From the NCBI GenBank assembly GCA_036873135.1, contig JAPTYO010000010.1, positions 14,911,134-14,975,133 on the forward strand: a stretch of 64,000 nt of DNA, in the 5' to 3' direction. This stretch comes from Clarkia xantiana subsp. parviflora. Lineage: Eukaryota; Streptophyta; Magnoliopsida; Myrtales; Onagraceae. The notes beneath the pieces are model-generated. The model saw only the letters and a program-made list of their open reading frames with translations, was not told where the DNA came from and made no database searches. Positions 47,182 to 60,900 of the stretch are shown here, in pieces (position 1 is the stretch's first letter; every line of letters begins with the position of its first letter). The position numbers and the translations under genes are program-made.

Positions 47182-48029
47182 GTTAATTACTCTTAGAAAA
47201 TACTTGTTTGAAGCTTGGTTAAATGATGTCGTGGTCGAACATGAGACGTTCACTAAGAGGACGAATTTTCTAAATGCACAAACAGTTTCAAACAATATAG
47301 TCATGATCAAAACAAAGCAGGATATCACTAAAAATCAGGTCCTACTTAATTTGAGTGGGAGAGATTTAAACCAGCAACTCAATTGAATGACATGGCAAAT
47401 GAGAATGGGAACATTCTCATAGTAAATCCAGTGGGAGGAATGAACATCTACCACACGTAATCACTGTTGTTGTAGAGACGAATCAAGTTGAACCTGATGG
47501 TCATATTGCTAAACCAGGAATGACACAACTACCTAAACTTCCCATTGTTTCCAGTGGGAGTGATCCAACCATACTTGGTTCCAGATCCTAGTGATCAAGG
47601 AATACATCTCAGAAGTAAAACCCCGAGACCAAGAGGTTGTCATAGGAGACTTGTAGGTCAAGGTTCTAGCATTGCACTTGTTCCCAATAGAGACAATGCT
47701 CTGATAAGAAGCATTGTTCCAAGTGGGAGGATTGTTCCCAATAGAAATGATGCTACGATTAGAAGCATTATTCCGAGTGGGATAAATGATCAGACAAATA
47801 AATGGGACTCATAATGCCTAGACGAGAGTCAAAGGCAAGTATCCCATTGAGTAAGGTGAAAACATCGCTCAAATTGTTGGCAGGCATTGGAAAGACCTCA
47901 GGTGAAGAAATGGAGGGAAATAATAAATGAGAGAGATCGCCTAAATGAAAGTCATTATAGTCTATAGTTGATTTACCTGCTAACTACAGGGGCACAAGGA
48001 TAAGGTTAGCCCTGAAAGAAGGCTCACCA
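47182..48029. other. Degenerate copia internal region
   Basis: Short frames with LPIVSSGSDPTILGS-like residues and several gtggga motifs fit the variable stretch between copia integrase and reverse transcriptase, but no domain is recognised. Confidence 0.4.
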
Positions 48030-49383
48030 CTGATGAAAAAGGTCGGACAACCCGACTTGTTGCGAAAGGACTTACACGGAGTGGACTTTGATAAGAGAAA
48101 CTCACTGACTGTGCGTAAAACCACGGTTAGGGCCATTTATGGTCCTGGCCGCAAGACTCGATCTCGAGCTGCAACAAATGGATGTTAAGACCGCATTCCT
48201 CCAAGGAAACCTGGAGGAAGAGATCTGCATGGAGCAACCGGAGAGTTACATTGCTCCTGGTAACGAACGTAAAGTTTGTAAACTCCAAAGGTCCATCTAC
48301 GGTCTTAAACAGTCGTCACGGCAATGGTACCGCAGATTCCATGAGGAAATCGTAGGAAATAGATTCGTGAATCTTCACGAGAATCCGTGTGCGTATTATA
48401 AGAACTTCGGGCCTAAGTATGTCATCTTAACCTTATACATGGATGACATACTTATTGCTGCAAACGACGTGAGTTTCATGAATAAGTCAAAGTCCTGGTT
48501 GGCATCTGTATTTGAGATGAAATACATGAGAGAGGCCACGTATATCTTGGGCATTAAGATTGCTAGAGATCGGGCTACCCGGAAATTATGTCTGTCTCAG
48601 AAAGCCTATATCAACAAGTTGTTGAAAAGGTTCAGATTACAGTATGCCAAACCCGTGGATACGCCGGTGGTGTTTGGGTGAGCACTGTCAAAACGTGACG
48701 GCCCCAAGAACCCGGCGAAGCGTGAACAGGTGAAGGGTGCATAATATTTAAGCATGGTTGGGAGTTTGATCTACGCCAGGCAATGCACCCGTCATATCTG
48801 TTACGCCGTGGGCCTAATAGCACGTTTCCAATCAGATCCTGGCTATCAACATTCAAAGGTTGTAAAGCAAATAATTCGTTATCTGAAAGGTATTGCCGAC
48901 TATGCTATGTGCTACGAGGGTGGGAAGTTAGAATTGACCGGTTGCAGTGACGCGGACCACGGTGGCGAGCCGGATGATCGTAAGTCCACCACAGGAGGAG
49001 TGTACCTCCTTGTTAATGCCGTCATTTCATGGACGAGTAAGAAGCAAACCTATGTCGCGCTGTCAACGATGGAATCGAAATTCGTAGCTCTCTCTAAGAA
49101 TGCACATGAAGCAGTCTGGTTGAAAATGCTTCTTACTGCGCTGCTTGGTGGTGACGTCGGGAGTAAACCTGTGAAGGTGTTCTCCGATAGTCAGGCAGCT
49201 ATTGCGGCAGTTAAGAATCCGAAGTACCATAGTAGGACCAAACACATAGATGTGAAATATTTCTATGCTAAATCTATGTTAGAGGAGAATATAATCACTA
49301 AGGAATACTTTTCCACTGATAATATGATTGCAGACTCATTAACTAAACCACTACGCATGGAGATATTCGAAAAGCATGTATAA
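48030..49383 (+). pseudogene. Ty1/copia reverse transcriptase and RNase H remnant
   Basis: From about 48030 a broken RT start (RLVAKGLT) leads into an open frame at 48139-48681 with QMDVKTAFLQGNLEEEI, LYMDDILIAANDV (catalytic Asp-Asp) and LGIKIARDRATRKL. After a short segment with stops, the frame at 48754-49383 contains the copia RNase H: GCSDADHGGEPDDRKST, STMESKFVAL and SKTKHIDVKYF-like SRTKHIDVKYF, ending EIFEKHV. Gag and integrase are not seen. The 3' LTR follows at 50509. Confidence 0.92.
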
Positions 49384-50508
49384 CTGCTTGGATTGCGTAG
49401 GGTTTAGAATTGACATGTATCTGTGATAACAGTTTAATAATCGGAAGTTACGTTTTTTCACCGAAAGAATTGCGATTGTGTTTATGATCCATCGACGTCA
49501 TAATGTTTTTAATGACATCAAATTTTCGGTCTATAAACTGAGTCGTAGGAGGACGCAATCCTCTGCCAAAACGTTGAATGTGGGCCTTACCTAGTCACAC
49601 AGGTACGGTCGTCTTGCGGTGGAGGGAGGCCTCTACTATAAGAATCAGGGGGATAAACCTGATTAAGCAGAACGATCATCTATAGTTGAAGTAACTCGAC
49701 ATGATCTTCGTCCTGCAGATCTCCGTGATGAACCTCGTTCGTCATAAATCCACATTCTGGGCCAGATGAGAATCTGTGATAGCATGATTGATATATCCCA
49801 TTCCTGTTGACCCAAAAGGTTCAGGTATGCTATCAAGGCGTGCTTCATAATACGCGTGTCACGTTCGACCACAGGGTCACAGCTCGGTTGTGCTAGGAAG
49901 GAATCATCGTGATTCTGGGGGGCGCAAACTTCTTCACCTCGAGCGTGTGATTGATCCCGAGAGCCTTATGAAGAGGCAGCCGAAGTATCCTCATGGACTC
50001 AGAACTCATACCTAAGGTCAGGCTCAATGCTCGCTTCCCAGCGTACGAGCGTAGTGCTGAACAAAAAGTCCCAGTGACCACGTCTTTGGAAACCGGTTGG
50101 TTTGACTAAGGGTATGAGCGATGGGGATGGTCAAGCTCACCTGTAATTCACCGACTCTTGTATTCACAATGTGGCCACCAACCAGATATTATTTGAAGGT
50201 TGTGAATACTTGTACGGATGCCTTGGAGAAGTGCTCCTATGTGGAAACTAGGCAAATGGATAATTATCAGTTGACCTAGGATACAACGCGGTACAACAGG
50301 TTGATTGGAGAAAAGGGAATCAACGTTCTGCGGGCGCTACAATACTCCTAACAGATGAGTAGCACGATGCCCGTCGTATCCGCCGGTCGCACGGCAAACC
50401 TCGTATGAACTATTCGGAAGCAAGGAGCAGATCAAATGAGAGAAATGTTGATGTAGATTTGGACGACAATACATTAACAGACACCCTCCCATTCCGACGA
50501 GTGGGAGC
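49384..50508 (+). other. Copia 3' untranslated region
   Basis: Non-coding sequence between pol and LTR, ending in gacgagtgggagc, a purine-rich stretch typical of a copia polypurine tract. Confidence 0.6.
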
Positions 50509-51107
50509 TGTAAGCATATGGTAATGGGCGCCGTAATTGGTAACTCATATTATGTATAGTTTACCTAATGAACTTGCGTAAATGTAACATTAGGGTAATT
50601 GGGCTAGACCCAAATCCCAATTGACATGGGAGGCCCAAAATTGGGCCTCCCCAAATACATAGGCCGGCCGAAACTATAGTGTGGGGTAAATTGGACTTTT
50701 ATCCACTTTACTCCTCCTATAAATAAGAGGTGTTAGGAAATTTTTAAGGTTTATCGTTATTCCCTCACAAGAGTGTTTTAGAGAGAAAAACCCTCCTCCC
50801 ACACCTAGTGTTTCGGCCGAACCATATCCCTCACCAAGGGTGTGCCAAATTGCCTTCGAGCAAACTCTCCAGAGATCTGTCCCCGTGCCAAGAATTGATC
50901 AGAGAATTTGCTGTGGAGCTTATACAGCGTAGGGTTTCTTTCACAAGAACTTCTACGGGTTCCGACGGAGGATCACGAGCTCCCTCGAGCAAGGATCTTG
51001 GACTATGGTTACTGTTGAGGTATGTGTAAATCATCCGCTGCGTAATTACTATTACTAGCACGTACCATGATTTAGTTTCCGTAGTGATTACTCCCTGTAA
51101 TCTAACA
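50509..51107 (+). repeat. Copia 3' LTR
   Basis: The proposed ends are TGTAAGCAT and CTAACA, giving TG...CA with a short inverted repeat. It lies directly behind the polypurine tract. A TATA box (TATAAAT, 50718-50724) is followed by a gagagaaaaacc leader. No second LTR is in the window, so borders rest on the terminal motifs only. Confidence 0.7.
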
Positions 51108-53193
51108 TTATATACGTGTCGTGCGTACCAAAATTATGTGTTTACAACTTGCCCCTCTTTGAACGGACTCCCGTAGAATGCATTCGAGGGGGCTTGTCCA
51201 AAGATGAGTAAACACTAATTTTGGCTAGGAAGTATATCTTCTTCCGGGTCTTCAAGTCTCCTAGGTGGCCTTTGGCTTTATTGACGAACAGCGTTAAAGA
51301 AAAACCTACATTGGTAGTGCGGAACGTAGAGCCTCTAGCGGCGGTAACGAAAAGCCTCCATTGGTGTGCCCCACAATAGTAATCTGAGACATCAAATTCG
51401 GATTACTGATTTCAGTAACTAAGTTTAATCACTTCAGTTACAAAAATTTTTTTTTTTTTTTTCCGTTGGACAGAAAATAAACCTGGGCACAGTTAATTTT
51501 GATTTTAACAAAACCAGACCAACAGTAGGCTAACTGCATTGTACTAACGCCACGACGTACATACGTTCCAAGGTTCATGATTGTGCAATCGATTCGTTGA
51601 TTCACACTTATATACATGCCAAATGTAATAATTAGTGTTTAGACAAGGAAATAAAATTTTCATAACAATTGTCATACACACTAAATCGATTTTAGCCGAT
51701 TTCGAATCTCATTTTCAACAATGGATTCACGGACCCTAAGCCTCAACGGCTAAATTGGGTCTAGTTATCAAAGTCACTTTAACGAATATATAAATTTTGG
51801 ATGCCTTAACAGGTTCAACAACCTTAACCATCCTGATCGGTCGTAACAGTCTCAACGACTTAGGGACCTCATCGGTCCTAACATCTTAACAGGTTTGACA
51901 ACAATACTAGTCTCGGTGGCCTAAATGGCCTTCACGATTTTTCTGGTTGCATATGCTCTCTTCTCGAACATGTTCACATTCTCTACGTCGTGGTTCGACA
52001 CTATTTGTGAACTTAGAGAATAAATAATTATTCCTCAAAAGTTGAATCTCAAAATTCAAGCACCCTCTTGTAAAAATCAACAAATAAAATTGCCTTAAGA
52101 TAGTTGGAAATATTAAGAAAAAATATGCAAATTTACAAAGTTTGAGGACCAAAATGCAATATTCTAAAATTTAATGACTAAAATTCAATTAATAAAATAT
52201 TGGTTACTAGTAATTACTCCGATTATCATGCAAGAAATATGCTAATCCGAAACTATACTAAAATCAACACAAAAACGAATACGTATTTTTTTATATTAAG
52301 ACTCGTGCGGATCACGGTCTTATTAAGGCAATTTCGCCCCACCTCACCCTCATGTTGTGCACAAGATTTAATCATGGGTGATTACCTCCTAGAATTCGAC
52401 AGTGTCATCGAATCCTGCACGAAATTCGATCTAAACTCAAATAAAGAACAGGAAAACCGACGACAACGGCTATAGATAAAAATAACTAGAAAGATCGAAC
52501 ACGAGATGAGTCGATATCAACTTAGGAACAAGTCTGCAATTCGTCAACATGAAGAATGGATGAAGAGAAAAATATAACATTTCGTCAACACGAAGAATGG
52601 ATGAAGAGAAAAATATAACATCGACTGTAAAAATATGGATTCCGAAAAATATTAGATACACAACTAAAGAGATCACGAATTTCATTTACAAAAAATTAGG
52701 CTCGACTAGACCGAGTAAAAACAATCAAATTAGCAAAAAAAAAAAAAAAAAAAAACCCCAATTTGTTGAACACATATAAACCGAAATAAACATAAACAAA
52801 ATAGCAAATAGGTCCGCAACTAAACAATAACTAGAAATTAAACAGAAAACACTTCAAACTCCTCGCAATGCATGGAATGGTCCTCGGATTCTTCATGATT
52901 ACAAATTGAAGAACCATTTTTCACATATATTTAAATGTTCATTAAAATGTAAGTTAATTCTTTAATAATGTCTAGTTATTGGCAAAACAAATATTTATAA
53001 ATATTATATAAGCTCTAAAATATTCATTTAGTGCAGAAAAATGCTAAAAAAGTTTGGAATTACCGATTAAACATTTGTAATTGTCATTCTCACTTAATTA
53101 AACGAAATTATATTTGTAGATAATAAAATTGTTTACAAGTAAGATGGAAAGTGGAAGCTGATCAAACGACAGAAAACTGAAATCGCCGATTGA
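51108..53193. other. Unassigned region with small repeats
   Basis: The stretch 51770-51920 shows repeated ggtcctaac/cttaacagg words. A 41-bp tandem duplication lies at 52541-52622 (tcgtcaaca, gaagaatggatgaagag). An A run occupies about 52736-52755. No gene was recognised. Confidence 0.5.
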
Positions 53194-53472
53194 TCACTGA
53201 ATGTAAGACATGCCAGTGATATCAAGATCGCGATCCCCAGTGGAGGGCGGCGGCTTGTGCTTGGGCGGAGCTGTCGGCCCAGACGGTCCATCCGCGCTCT
53301 GTGTTTCACTCGCCGGAGTCTTCTTCTGTCCGCCGGCACCTTCGTCGTCGTCATGGCCGTACAACCCGCCGCCATAGGCGTCCTGAGTTAGCGGCTTCAT
53401 CGGAGTGATGTTCGCCGCCTCCTTCTGCCCGATTTGTTCCTTCCTCTGTCTCTCTCGTATTTCCTCCGTCAT
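53194..53472 (-). CDS. Small conserved hydrophilic protein, 92 aa, single exon
   Basis: The ATG at 53472 opens MTEEIRERQRKEQ, a charged helical start. A Gly-rich acidic middle follows (YGGGLYGHDDDEGAGG), then TQSADGPSGP, a Pro-rich stretch and the tail STGDRDLDITGMSYIQ. There is no signal peptide or membrane segment, and the composition suggests a disordered soluble protein. A TATA box and three site-II motifs in the right places upstream, and the ordered layout, support a real gene. The N-terminal charged helix and short C-terminal motif look like a conserved plant family, but I cannot name it or give a function. Confidence 0.72.
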   Translation of the reverse strand: MTEEIRERQRKEQIGQKEAANITPMKPLTQDAYGGGLYGHDDDEGAGGQKKTPASETQSADGPSGPTAPPKHKPPPSTGDRDLDITGMSYIQ

Positions 53473-53587
53473 TCCTATGTCGTCGTCGATTCGGATTCGG
53501 ATTCGATTCCTCGTATGTCTTTGTCTTGTTTTTGCTTCCTGTCCTGTCTGTGTCTGCTAAGGATCGGGGATCAGATCAAGCTCGATT

Positions 53588-53595
53588 TATTTATA
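53588..53595 (-). promoter_or_regulatory. TATA box of the 92-aa gene
   Basis: On the minus strand TATAAATA lies 116 bases before the ATG at 53472. Confidence 0.55.
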
Positions 53596-53715
53596 ATCTA
53601 TCGTATGTGATTGTTTTCCAGTTCGGCGGATGCCACGTATCTTTTCTTTGACGTGGCGGACCTGAGAATTGCCACGATAAATGCTGATGAGTTGAGGAGT
53701 TTACCTTGTATGGGT

Positions 53716-53763
53716 TGGGCCTTGGAAGTTGATGTGGATTGGCCCAATGAGATGAATTGGGCC
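53716..53763 (-). promoter_or_regulatory. Three site-II motifs upstream of the 92-aa gene
   Basis: TGGGCC at 53716 and 53758 and GGCCCA at 53741 lie within 48 bases, about 245-290 bases upstream of the start codon. Confidence 0.55.
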
Positions 53764-53821
53764 TATTGCAACACTTTCTGATGATTAACAGCGACGCTTT
53801 CTGACTCGTACACGTTGAATA

Positions 53822-55148
53822 TTATTTTTATTTTTTTTTATCTCAAGTGTGCGGATTTTATTGAAATAAAGACTATTACAAACTACTAGAGAGGTCGTAA
53901 TCGTTCCATGGATATTGGTTAACGTCAAATATTCGAACAAGTAGAACAGATGCGGTCCTAACAATTAAGACGAAGAAAACAAAGCAGGAAACATAAATAC
54001 AGCTAATGAAGAACAACCTAAAACAGTAGATCGACTTATTAACGAATATGACACCAGGAAAATGATAGAAGCTTGGAGAGGAGGGACCGTCTGAAACAGC
54101 AGAGTACGCAATCCTTCGGAGGGTAAGAGAACCTCCATTGAGACTGACATAGCCAACAGACGACTTGCACACCAAACGATACAAGACCAGACCCATAGTA
54201 TAGCCGAAACGCTGACAGCTTTGTACATAAACGACGTTTACCGCATGACTGATGTAGAGTATCTTTGTAAGGCGCCCTAGCCATAGGAACATCCGCGAGG
54301 GACTAGCGCAAGGGGGGTACCAAAGAAATACTCTGATTCTCCGTGAGGAGATGAGGAAAATGAGATACGACCGCAGTCGTATCGTGGATACCCCGAGGGG
54401 TATAAGTCATGCAGTGGGACGTTCGATGTACAAAGTGTTGGTTTTGACGAACTATAGGTTCGACTGGAAGGGGTTAGGGGGGGGCGGAAGTGGTGGGCTG
54501 TACCGCCAAGATGTAGACACATCTAAGCTTAAAACGGTGAACATCATCCACAACAGCGCGTGGAGGGGCGTAGGCTACCGGCGCACGGCATTGGGGCAGT
54601 AGAGGTGGACCGTGGCTGCTGGTGGAAGCGCGTGCCAGAGCGTACGGCGGCGCGTGGGGGATGGTTGGACGGCGCGTGTGAGCGCGTGAGGCGCGCGTGG
54701 AAGCGCGTGGACGCGTGTGGCGGTGTGTGGGACCACGTGGAGGTGGTTGTGGTGGTGGTGGGGGGTCCTTGTGCGATCTCGGGGGTGGTGGGGTGGTGGT
54801 GAGGGTGTACGGGAGGACATGAGGGGCGAGCGGGTGAGGCGGACTCCGCGATTTGACGAGGCGGAGGCGAAGCATGGGGTGAACGCGAGGTTGAACAAGG
54901 TCATCCGTTGTGGTGGGCTTCCGGCTTTGGCTTTGGCTTTAGCTTAGGCTTATGCTGGAGGAAGAGTTGCTCCATGCTCATGGCCGGCGAGAGAGTGTGC
55001 GAGAGCAGTGACTTCCCTTCGGTTTTTGGATCGAGAAAGGGAGTCATTTACTCCGGCCGAGGCAAAGCTATTCAGAAGTTAGAGAGCTTCTGAATAGTGC
55101 CTTGAGAGGAGAGAAGGTTGTTTATAACTAGAGAAAGGTTGTGTTTTC
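53822..55148 (-). mobile_element. Candidate retroposon with A-rich tail and GC-rich body
   Basis: The sequence cgttgaata stands at 53813-53821 and 55149-55157. Next to the left copy, the minus strand shows an aataaaatcc signal and an A-rich tail (53822-53841 on plus is T-rich). The part 54470-54960 is strongly GC-rich, with repeated gcgcgtgg words. Frames exist on both strands but are low-complexity (Pro/Arg/Thr) or without known domains. It could be a LINE deletion derivative, a retrocopy or a retroposon of another kind. The 9-bp duplication may be chance. Confidence 0.4.
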
Positions 55149-55157
55149 CGTTGAATA

Positions 55158-57744
55158 ATTAACTAACCCTAATATATATTATGGAATTTCTCAAACACTT
55201 CATTATGTAACAGATTCGAGTTTTCGTAAAGAAAAATATTTTGGTTATTGATTTATTACTTACCAACTGAATCGGTACGATAGAAAAATTAGTTTAGAAG
55301 TTAACATGTAACAGACGACTATTAATTTAAATATTGTCGTAAAAGGAAGAGGAAAGGAGACAAATGAATTAAGGTTGGAATTCCACTAAATTTCACGCTA
55401 AGACAACTCCTTTTAAGGTGAATCTTTGTCAGATTAAAATTCCGCCTTTCATTTCATCACATGAACGTTTCCCCTTTACTGTGAACAGCTTCTTTTCTTT
55501 CTGTTGTAGTAAAAGTAGAACACTTTACTTACTGTGAACAGCTTGAACACCTCCCTTTTTATACTTAATAATAATTAATTAATTTCTAATAACTTTATTG
55601 TTACTATTTCATTTTGTATCAGAATTGGCGGGTAATGTAAGTAGTGAAGAAGTTGGGAATTATTTTAATAAATTTTAAATTGAAGACAAATATATTTTTT
55701 AAATTTAAAACTGTATAATGCTGAAAATTGAAGAGGGCAGTTGGCTCCTTAATCCTCGCGTCTTCATTTCTGCGTGTAAATATACGAGTTATTAGTCGCA
55801 GAGCACTAGTAAATTTAAACTAATCACCTAACTAATAAGAATTATTTTCTCATCATTTTTTTATAAGGATGAGTATGCAACCAATCTTTATAATTTGAGT
55901 AAAAAGTTTTAATACATGACATTTTATTTTATTTTATTTTATTTTACTTTGATCTTATACGTAATACAGCAGCAAGTCCACCCACCAATCTTGGAAATCT
56001 ATATAGTGCATGCATGGGACAATAATATATACTAGTAACTTGTAATTCGGCCAATGATATGATACCCACCATCATGCATTTGTCAATAATGAAAGCATTT
56101 GACTTGAATATAAAAATATATTAGTTGTCGATTGACATTCTATAATGAATTATTACATTCACCTTTAATTTTGTTTGTAAAATGAATCTCAACGTTTAGA
56201 AAAATATATAACTAACTATTTGTCCACTTAGTTTCTTTATTTAGGTAAAATAAAGTCAATTATATTGAATTCTTGAATGAATACATAAAATTAATTTATT
56301 TTCCTTTATCAATTCTAAAATCTGATACATGTTATCTCGTAATCAAATAAATAAGAAAAATCATTTTAAATTAAAGTTAACTTCATTTCATTTCATTTCA
56401 CCTAGCGCTTTGTTACGTTATATAGTCGATGATGGAAATTCACCACTTTTTTGTTTAGAGGCTAGAAAAGGGTATTAGCTTCAATTATTACTTCTTTTTC
56501 GTTTTACCCATTAATTATTGCTTGTTTGAAACTAGTAACCATAAACTTTTTGGACGTGCCTACAAAAAGGTTACGTTGTAGTGCAAACTGATGTAGACTA
56601 ATCAAGAATTTAAGCTAAACACACCATGGAGATAACAACGCACTTAATTTCCTCAATATTATGGAATAAGGTCGATCATTTCTCTATGCTAAATTCAAAT
56701 AATTATTAGTAAATACTTAGAGTAGTAGATAATTTAGCGCTCCAACAAAAAATTAAATTGGGCTCGTATATTTCTTTTTAATAAATACCACAGTGGACTC
56801 TGCATATTTAGAATATTGCGATTGATTAATGCATGTAATATAATCTCTTGATAATTAATTTATGAGAAATACCTCTTTATTCATTCATTCCATGCACGGT
56901 CCAAAAAAGTACTAGTGAAACAAAGGAGTTAATTAATCACCAACTTACAAATTATTATTATATTAGGTTAAGGACTTCCATTATCGAGGTAGTTAAATCA
57001 AGACAAACATCTAAGTTCATCCAATACAAATATATATAAGCTACGAACCGTTAGATATGTATGAGCCCCTGCAAATGGTATAAATAATGATTGTTCATCA
57101 TTATCATTGCAAATAGATTTTCCACCGAAGGAGAGAATAAACAAAAGAAAATCACTCCCAAGAAATAAAAAAGAGAAAGAAGACGATATATAATGATTAA
57201 TTGAGACGTTGCATTTGCATGGTTAAATAACAAGGGATCGGCTAATTAGATAAAGTTAACTATAATTCAAGTCAAATTCTCACGTTAGATCAAAGAAATA
57301 AATGAGACATCATATTATAAGAAAGAGAATTAAAAATAATTATTATTTCTTATATAAATCTCGATGTATTTAATTTAATGATTGATAAATCAATTTAAAC
57401 CATAATCGATTTTATTTTAATCACACCCAAATAATAAACCACCGATTGTGGCACTTCCTTGCTAGGGTTCAAAAAATATATATTTAGTTAAATAAGAAAC
57501 TAACTATAATAATTACTTTTCTAGGTTAGACTAAATTTCAATCGACCGTAAATACAGTTAAATTTATAATCATTAAATTATGCATATTAAGATTGATGTA
57601 ACTGTTGAAATCTAATTAAAATTTTTACTTTTTAACATGTACCTATAACTACTATATAAATTCCATGCAATCGAATCCACTTTATTTAGCTGAACCATTT
57701 TTTTCCATCAAAGAATTAACTATTTAAATCGCCTTTTCTATAGG
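55158..57744. other. AT-rich intergenic region upstream of the DUF630/DUF632 gene
   Basis: No gene is seen. It includes (ttttA)n-type repeats at 55920-55947 and tttca repeats at 56383-56400. Confidence 0.5.
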
Positions 57745-57753
57745 TATAAAATA
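57745..57753 (+). promoter_or_regulatory. TATA box of the DUF630/DUF632 gene
   Basis: TATAAAATA lies 223 bases before the ATG at 57968. A pyrimidine-rich leader (tttctctctctatacttc, then cttcttcagttcttcttc) follows. Confidence 0.5.
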
Positions 57754-57967
57754 TATATGTCGAAAATGCATGCATACAAATCTTTATGCTTACTTTAGCG
57801 TCGTGTAAAAAGAGTCTCTGCTAAAAAGGCACGAATATTCTGCCTCATTTCTCTCTCTATACTTCTTCGTCTTCTTCAGTTCTTCTTCTCTTCTCGGGCA
57901 GTCTCACTGCTTCTGCACTGACCTATAGAGCCAAAGCAGTAGTTGACCTTCCCTTAACTATTCATTC

Positions 57968-60900
57968 ATGGGCTGCTCCAACTCCAAGCTCCACAATCTC
58001 CCCGCCGTTTCCCTCTGCCGCGACCGCTGCAAGTTTCTCGCGGAGGCGCTCCACCACATCCACTCACTCTCCGCCGCCCACGTGGCATACCTGCAGTCCC
58101 TCGACTCCCTTGGCTCTTCCCTCCACCGCTTCTTAGACCAAACCCCCATTCGCCGTCACAATGCCGGCGCCGGTGAGGATCTAAAAGTAAAATCTCCCCA
58201 GGCCGCCGCCGCCGTCGAACGTACCTCCTCAACTCCCGATTCGCATATTCATTTCGACGACTCTGAGTCGGACGACGATAATGCAAGTAAAACGTCGTCA
58301 AATTCTAATAGTAATATCTACCATTTCGAAGAACCACGCCATATCATCATGGAGTCTTCGTCGTATAACTTCTACGAAAACCGAGCTGTGTTCTTCCGCA
58401 GCCCACCCCCGTCGACTGCTCCACCGCCGCCGCCGGCGACGGGCTTGGGGTGGGATATCTTGAACTTGTTTGACGCGTACGACAGGTCTGATCACCTGCA
58501 TGTAGAGAGCATGGAGGTTGAAGTTCCGGTGAGCACTGAGGAGAAGCGTCGCGAAAAGAAGGAGAAGAAGAGTGCCGGAGAAGAATCGGCGGCGGAGAAG
58601 AAGAGTGCCAGAGAAGAGTCGGCGGCGGAGAAGAAGACTGAAGTCAACGGGGAGAAGGAGAGATTATTGGTGAAGGAGGCGGAGACCGCCGGGAGTGAGA
58701 AAAGCAAGGCTGTCGTCGATGATATCGGGAGAGAGATGCAGTCCTTGTTCGAGGAGGCTGCCTTGTCGGGCCGTAGGGTGTTGGTGTTGATCGACGCTGC
58801 AAAGGTTCGGTACCTCCATAACCATGGGGTCACTAAAGGTACACTATCAATTCATGTAACTAGCAAATATATAAATTATATAATATACATTTCGGTAAAC
58901 ACTTTAATTTTTTTACGGACTAATTACCTAATATCAGTGAAAAGTTGTGGAATAAATATGATATATGTATTACTCTCTTAATGGTTCGAGGACCACTCAT
59001 GAAAAAAATAGAGGCATTATCAATTAAATAAGAATCTCTCTTTTGCAACAGAACCCATCTCCGTCGCTGATTCAGTCAGAGATGAAGAAGGCAGCGGCGG
59101 CTGTGGTGGTGGAGGTTTATCCTCAACTTTGACTAAATTCTCCATGTGGGAGAAGAAGCTCTATCATGAAGTCAAGGTATATATCCACCACATCTCACTA
59201 CTAAAAACAAAAACAAAATTCTTCTAGGCATGCAGGAGATACAAAGGTCTACATGTAAAATTTCAACATCAAGGTTAAATAAAAAAAAATTCAATTTTAG
59301 TGGGACAACACCTAATCCTACTAGAAAACGACATTGCTTATAGACACAATGTCCATTTAGTCAGTCCACAAGTAATTTTTGTCCGAATTTTACTTGTTTA
59401 GACGGAGCTTAAAAAAATATTAATTGTTTTTGGTTGAGCATCCTTCTATTCTTCTTCTTTATTTAAAGCAAACCGAGTCAATAAATTGAAAAATCAACAC
59501 TTACAATATTATATCTATCTATATTTGAAAAATCAATTAACACACGTTGAAATCCGAAAAATCATAAACCTCATACTATATTTGATCTAGTTTTGCGATA
59601 TTTGCCTTATTAATAATCACTTATAAAGTTATACGTTTGTTTAAATTTTTGAGTAAATTAGGCGGAAGGGAAGCTGAGAATCCTTTACGCGCAAAAATGG
59701 AGAGAGCTGAAACAATTAGATGGAAGCAGTAAAAGCGACGCCGAAGCTAAGAAAGTTGAATCAGTTCGTAACTTGATTATCACGGTATCTGCTAAACTGA
59801 AGATCGCGTTCCACGTCATCGACAAGGTTTCCATGACTCTTAACAGCTTGAGGGATCAAGAGCTGTGGCCGTTGATCAATCAACTAATTCATGGGTGCGT
59901 TGTTTATATAAATCAAATTTGATCTTAAACTCTCTCGAGTCTAAATTTCTATATTTGCACAAAAACACAAAACTTACTTATCCGGGATTTATCTCGGCTC
60001 GATTAAGCTCTAGTATATAGTAACATTCAAACTGAAATTGTAGGCTTGTATTAATAATAAGACGTTGCGTCTTAACCAATTGTCTCATAGATTCGAAATT
60101 TATAAGTGGACCGACCTCTATTGGGTCTAAATATAACAGTTTCAAATTCTATTTAACACGAGTTAACATTTTTTTCATTTAAAACGGTATCATCAGATAT
60201 AGAACCTATGCACTCTGATGTCATATATTAATTAATAAGACGTGTGTTTTAAACTATTGTCCCATAAATCTGAACTTGTGGATATAGAAACTCTCGTAAT
60301 ACATATTAACAATCTGAACTCGGCTCAAAGTTTGCTTGACCAACTCGACTTTGTACTGATGGCTCAACTAATTAACTCTTGGTGTCTACTAGGTTTCAAG
60401 AGATGTGGCAGACGATGCTGACGTGTCACAGTAGGCAACACAAGCTAGTAAAGGAGTTGCTGAAAACCTTAGACGGAGACTCCATTAAATCTGAGTGGAC
60501 CTTCCTCGACGGCAACCGCCATCTGGAAGAGTCTCTGAAACTCCGGTCAGACCTCCATAGATGGAGCCTAAGCTTCGGCAACTGGGTCAACACCCAAAAG
60601 AGGTTCACAAAATCACTCAGCACATGGCTATTGCGGTGCCTTGAGCCGCAAGGTGAAGCTTCCTCCATGGGCGCACCTTCTGTGTTGGTCATCTGCAGTC
60701 AGTGGTCTAAGTCTCTGGAGATGGTATCTGACAAGGAGGTAATTAGACAGCTCAATTTTTTTTTTAAAATAAAATACTATGAAATAAAATTGAAATGTAA
60801 CCATGGGTGCACTCTTTCTCAATCGGAGCGCTGCGCCCTTTCCATGGAATGTAAACCTAATTTTGTTAATATACGTGCATAATTGAGTTACGCTATAACG

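Noticed and set aside
54474..54904. Pro/Arg/His-rich minus-strand frames
   Set aside because: They follow from the GC-rich gcgcgtgg-type repeat composition, without a start context, domain or intron pattern.
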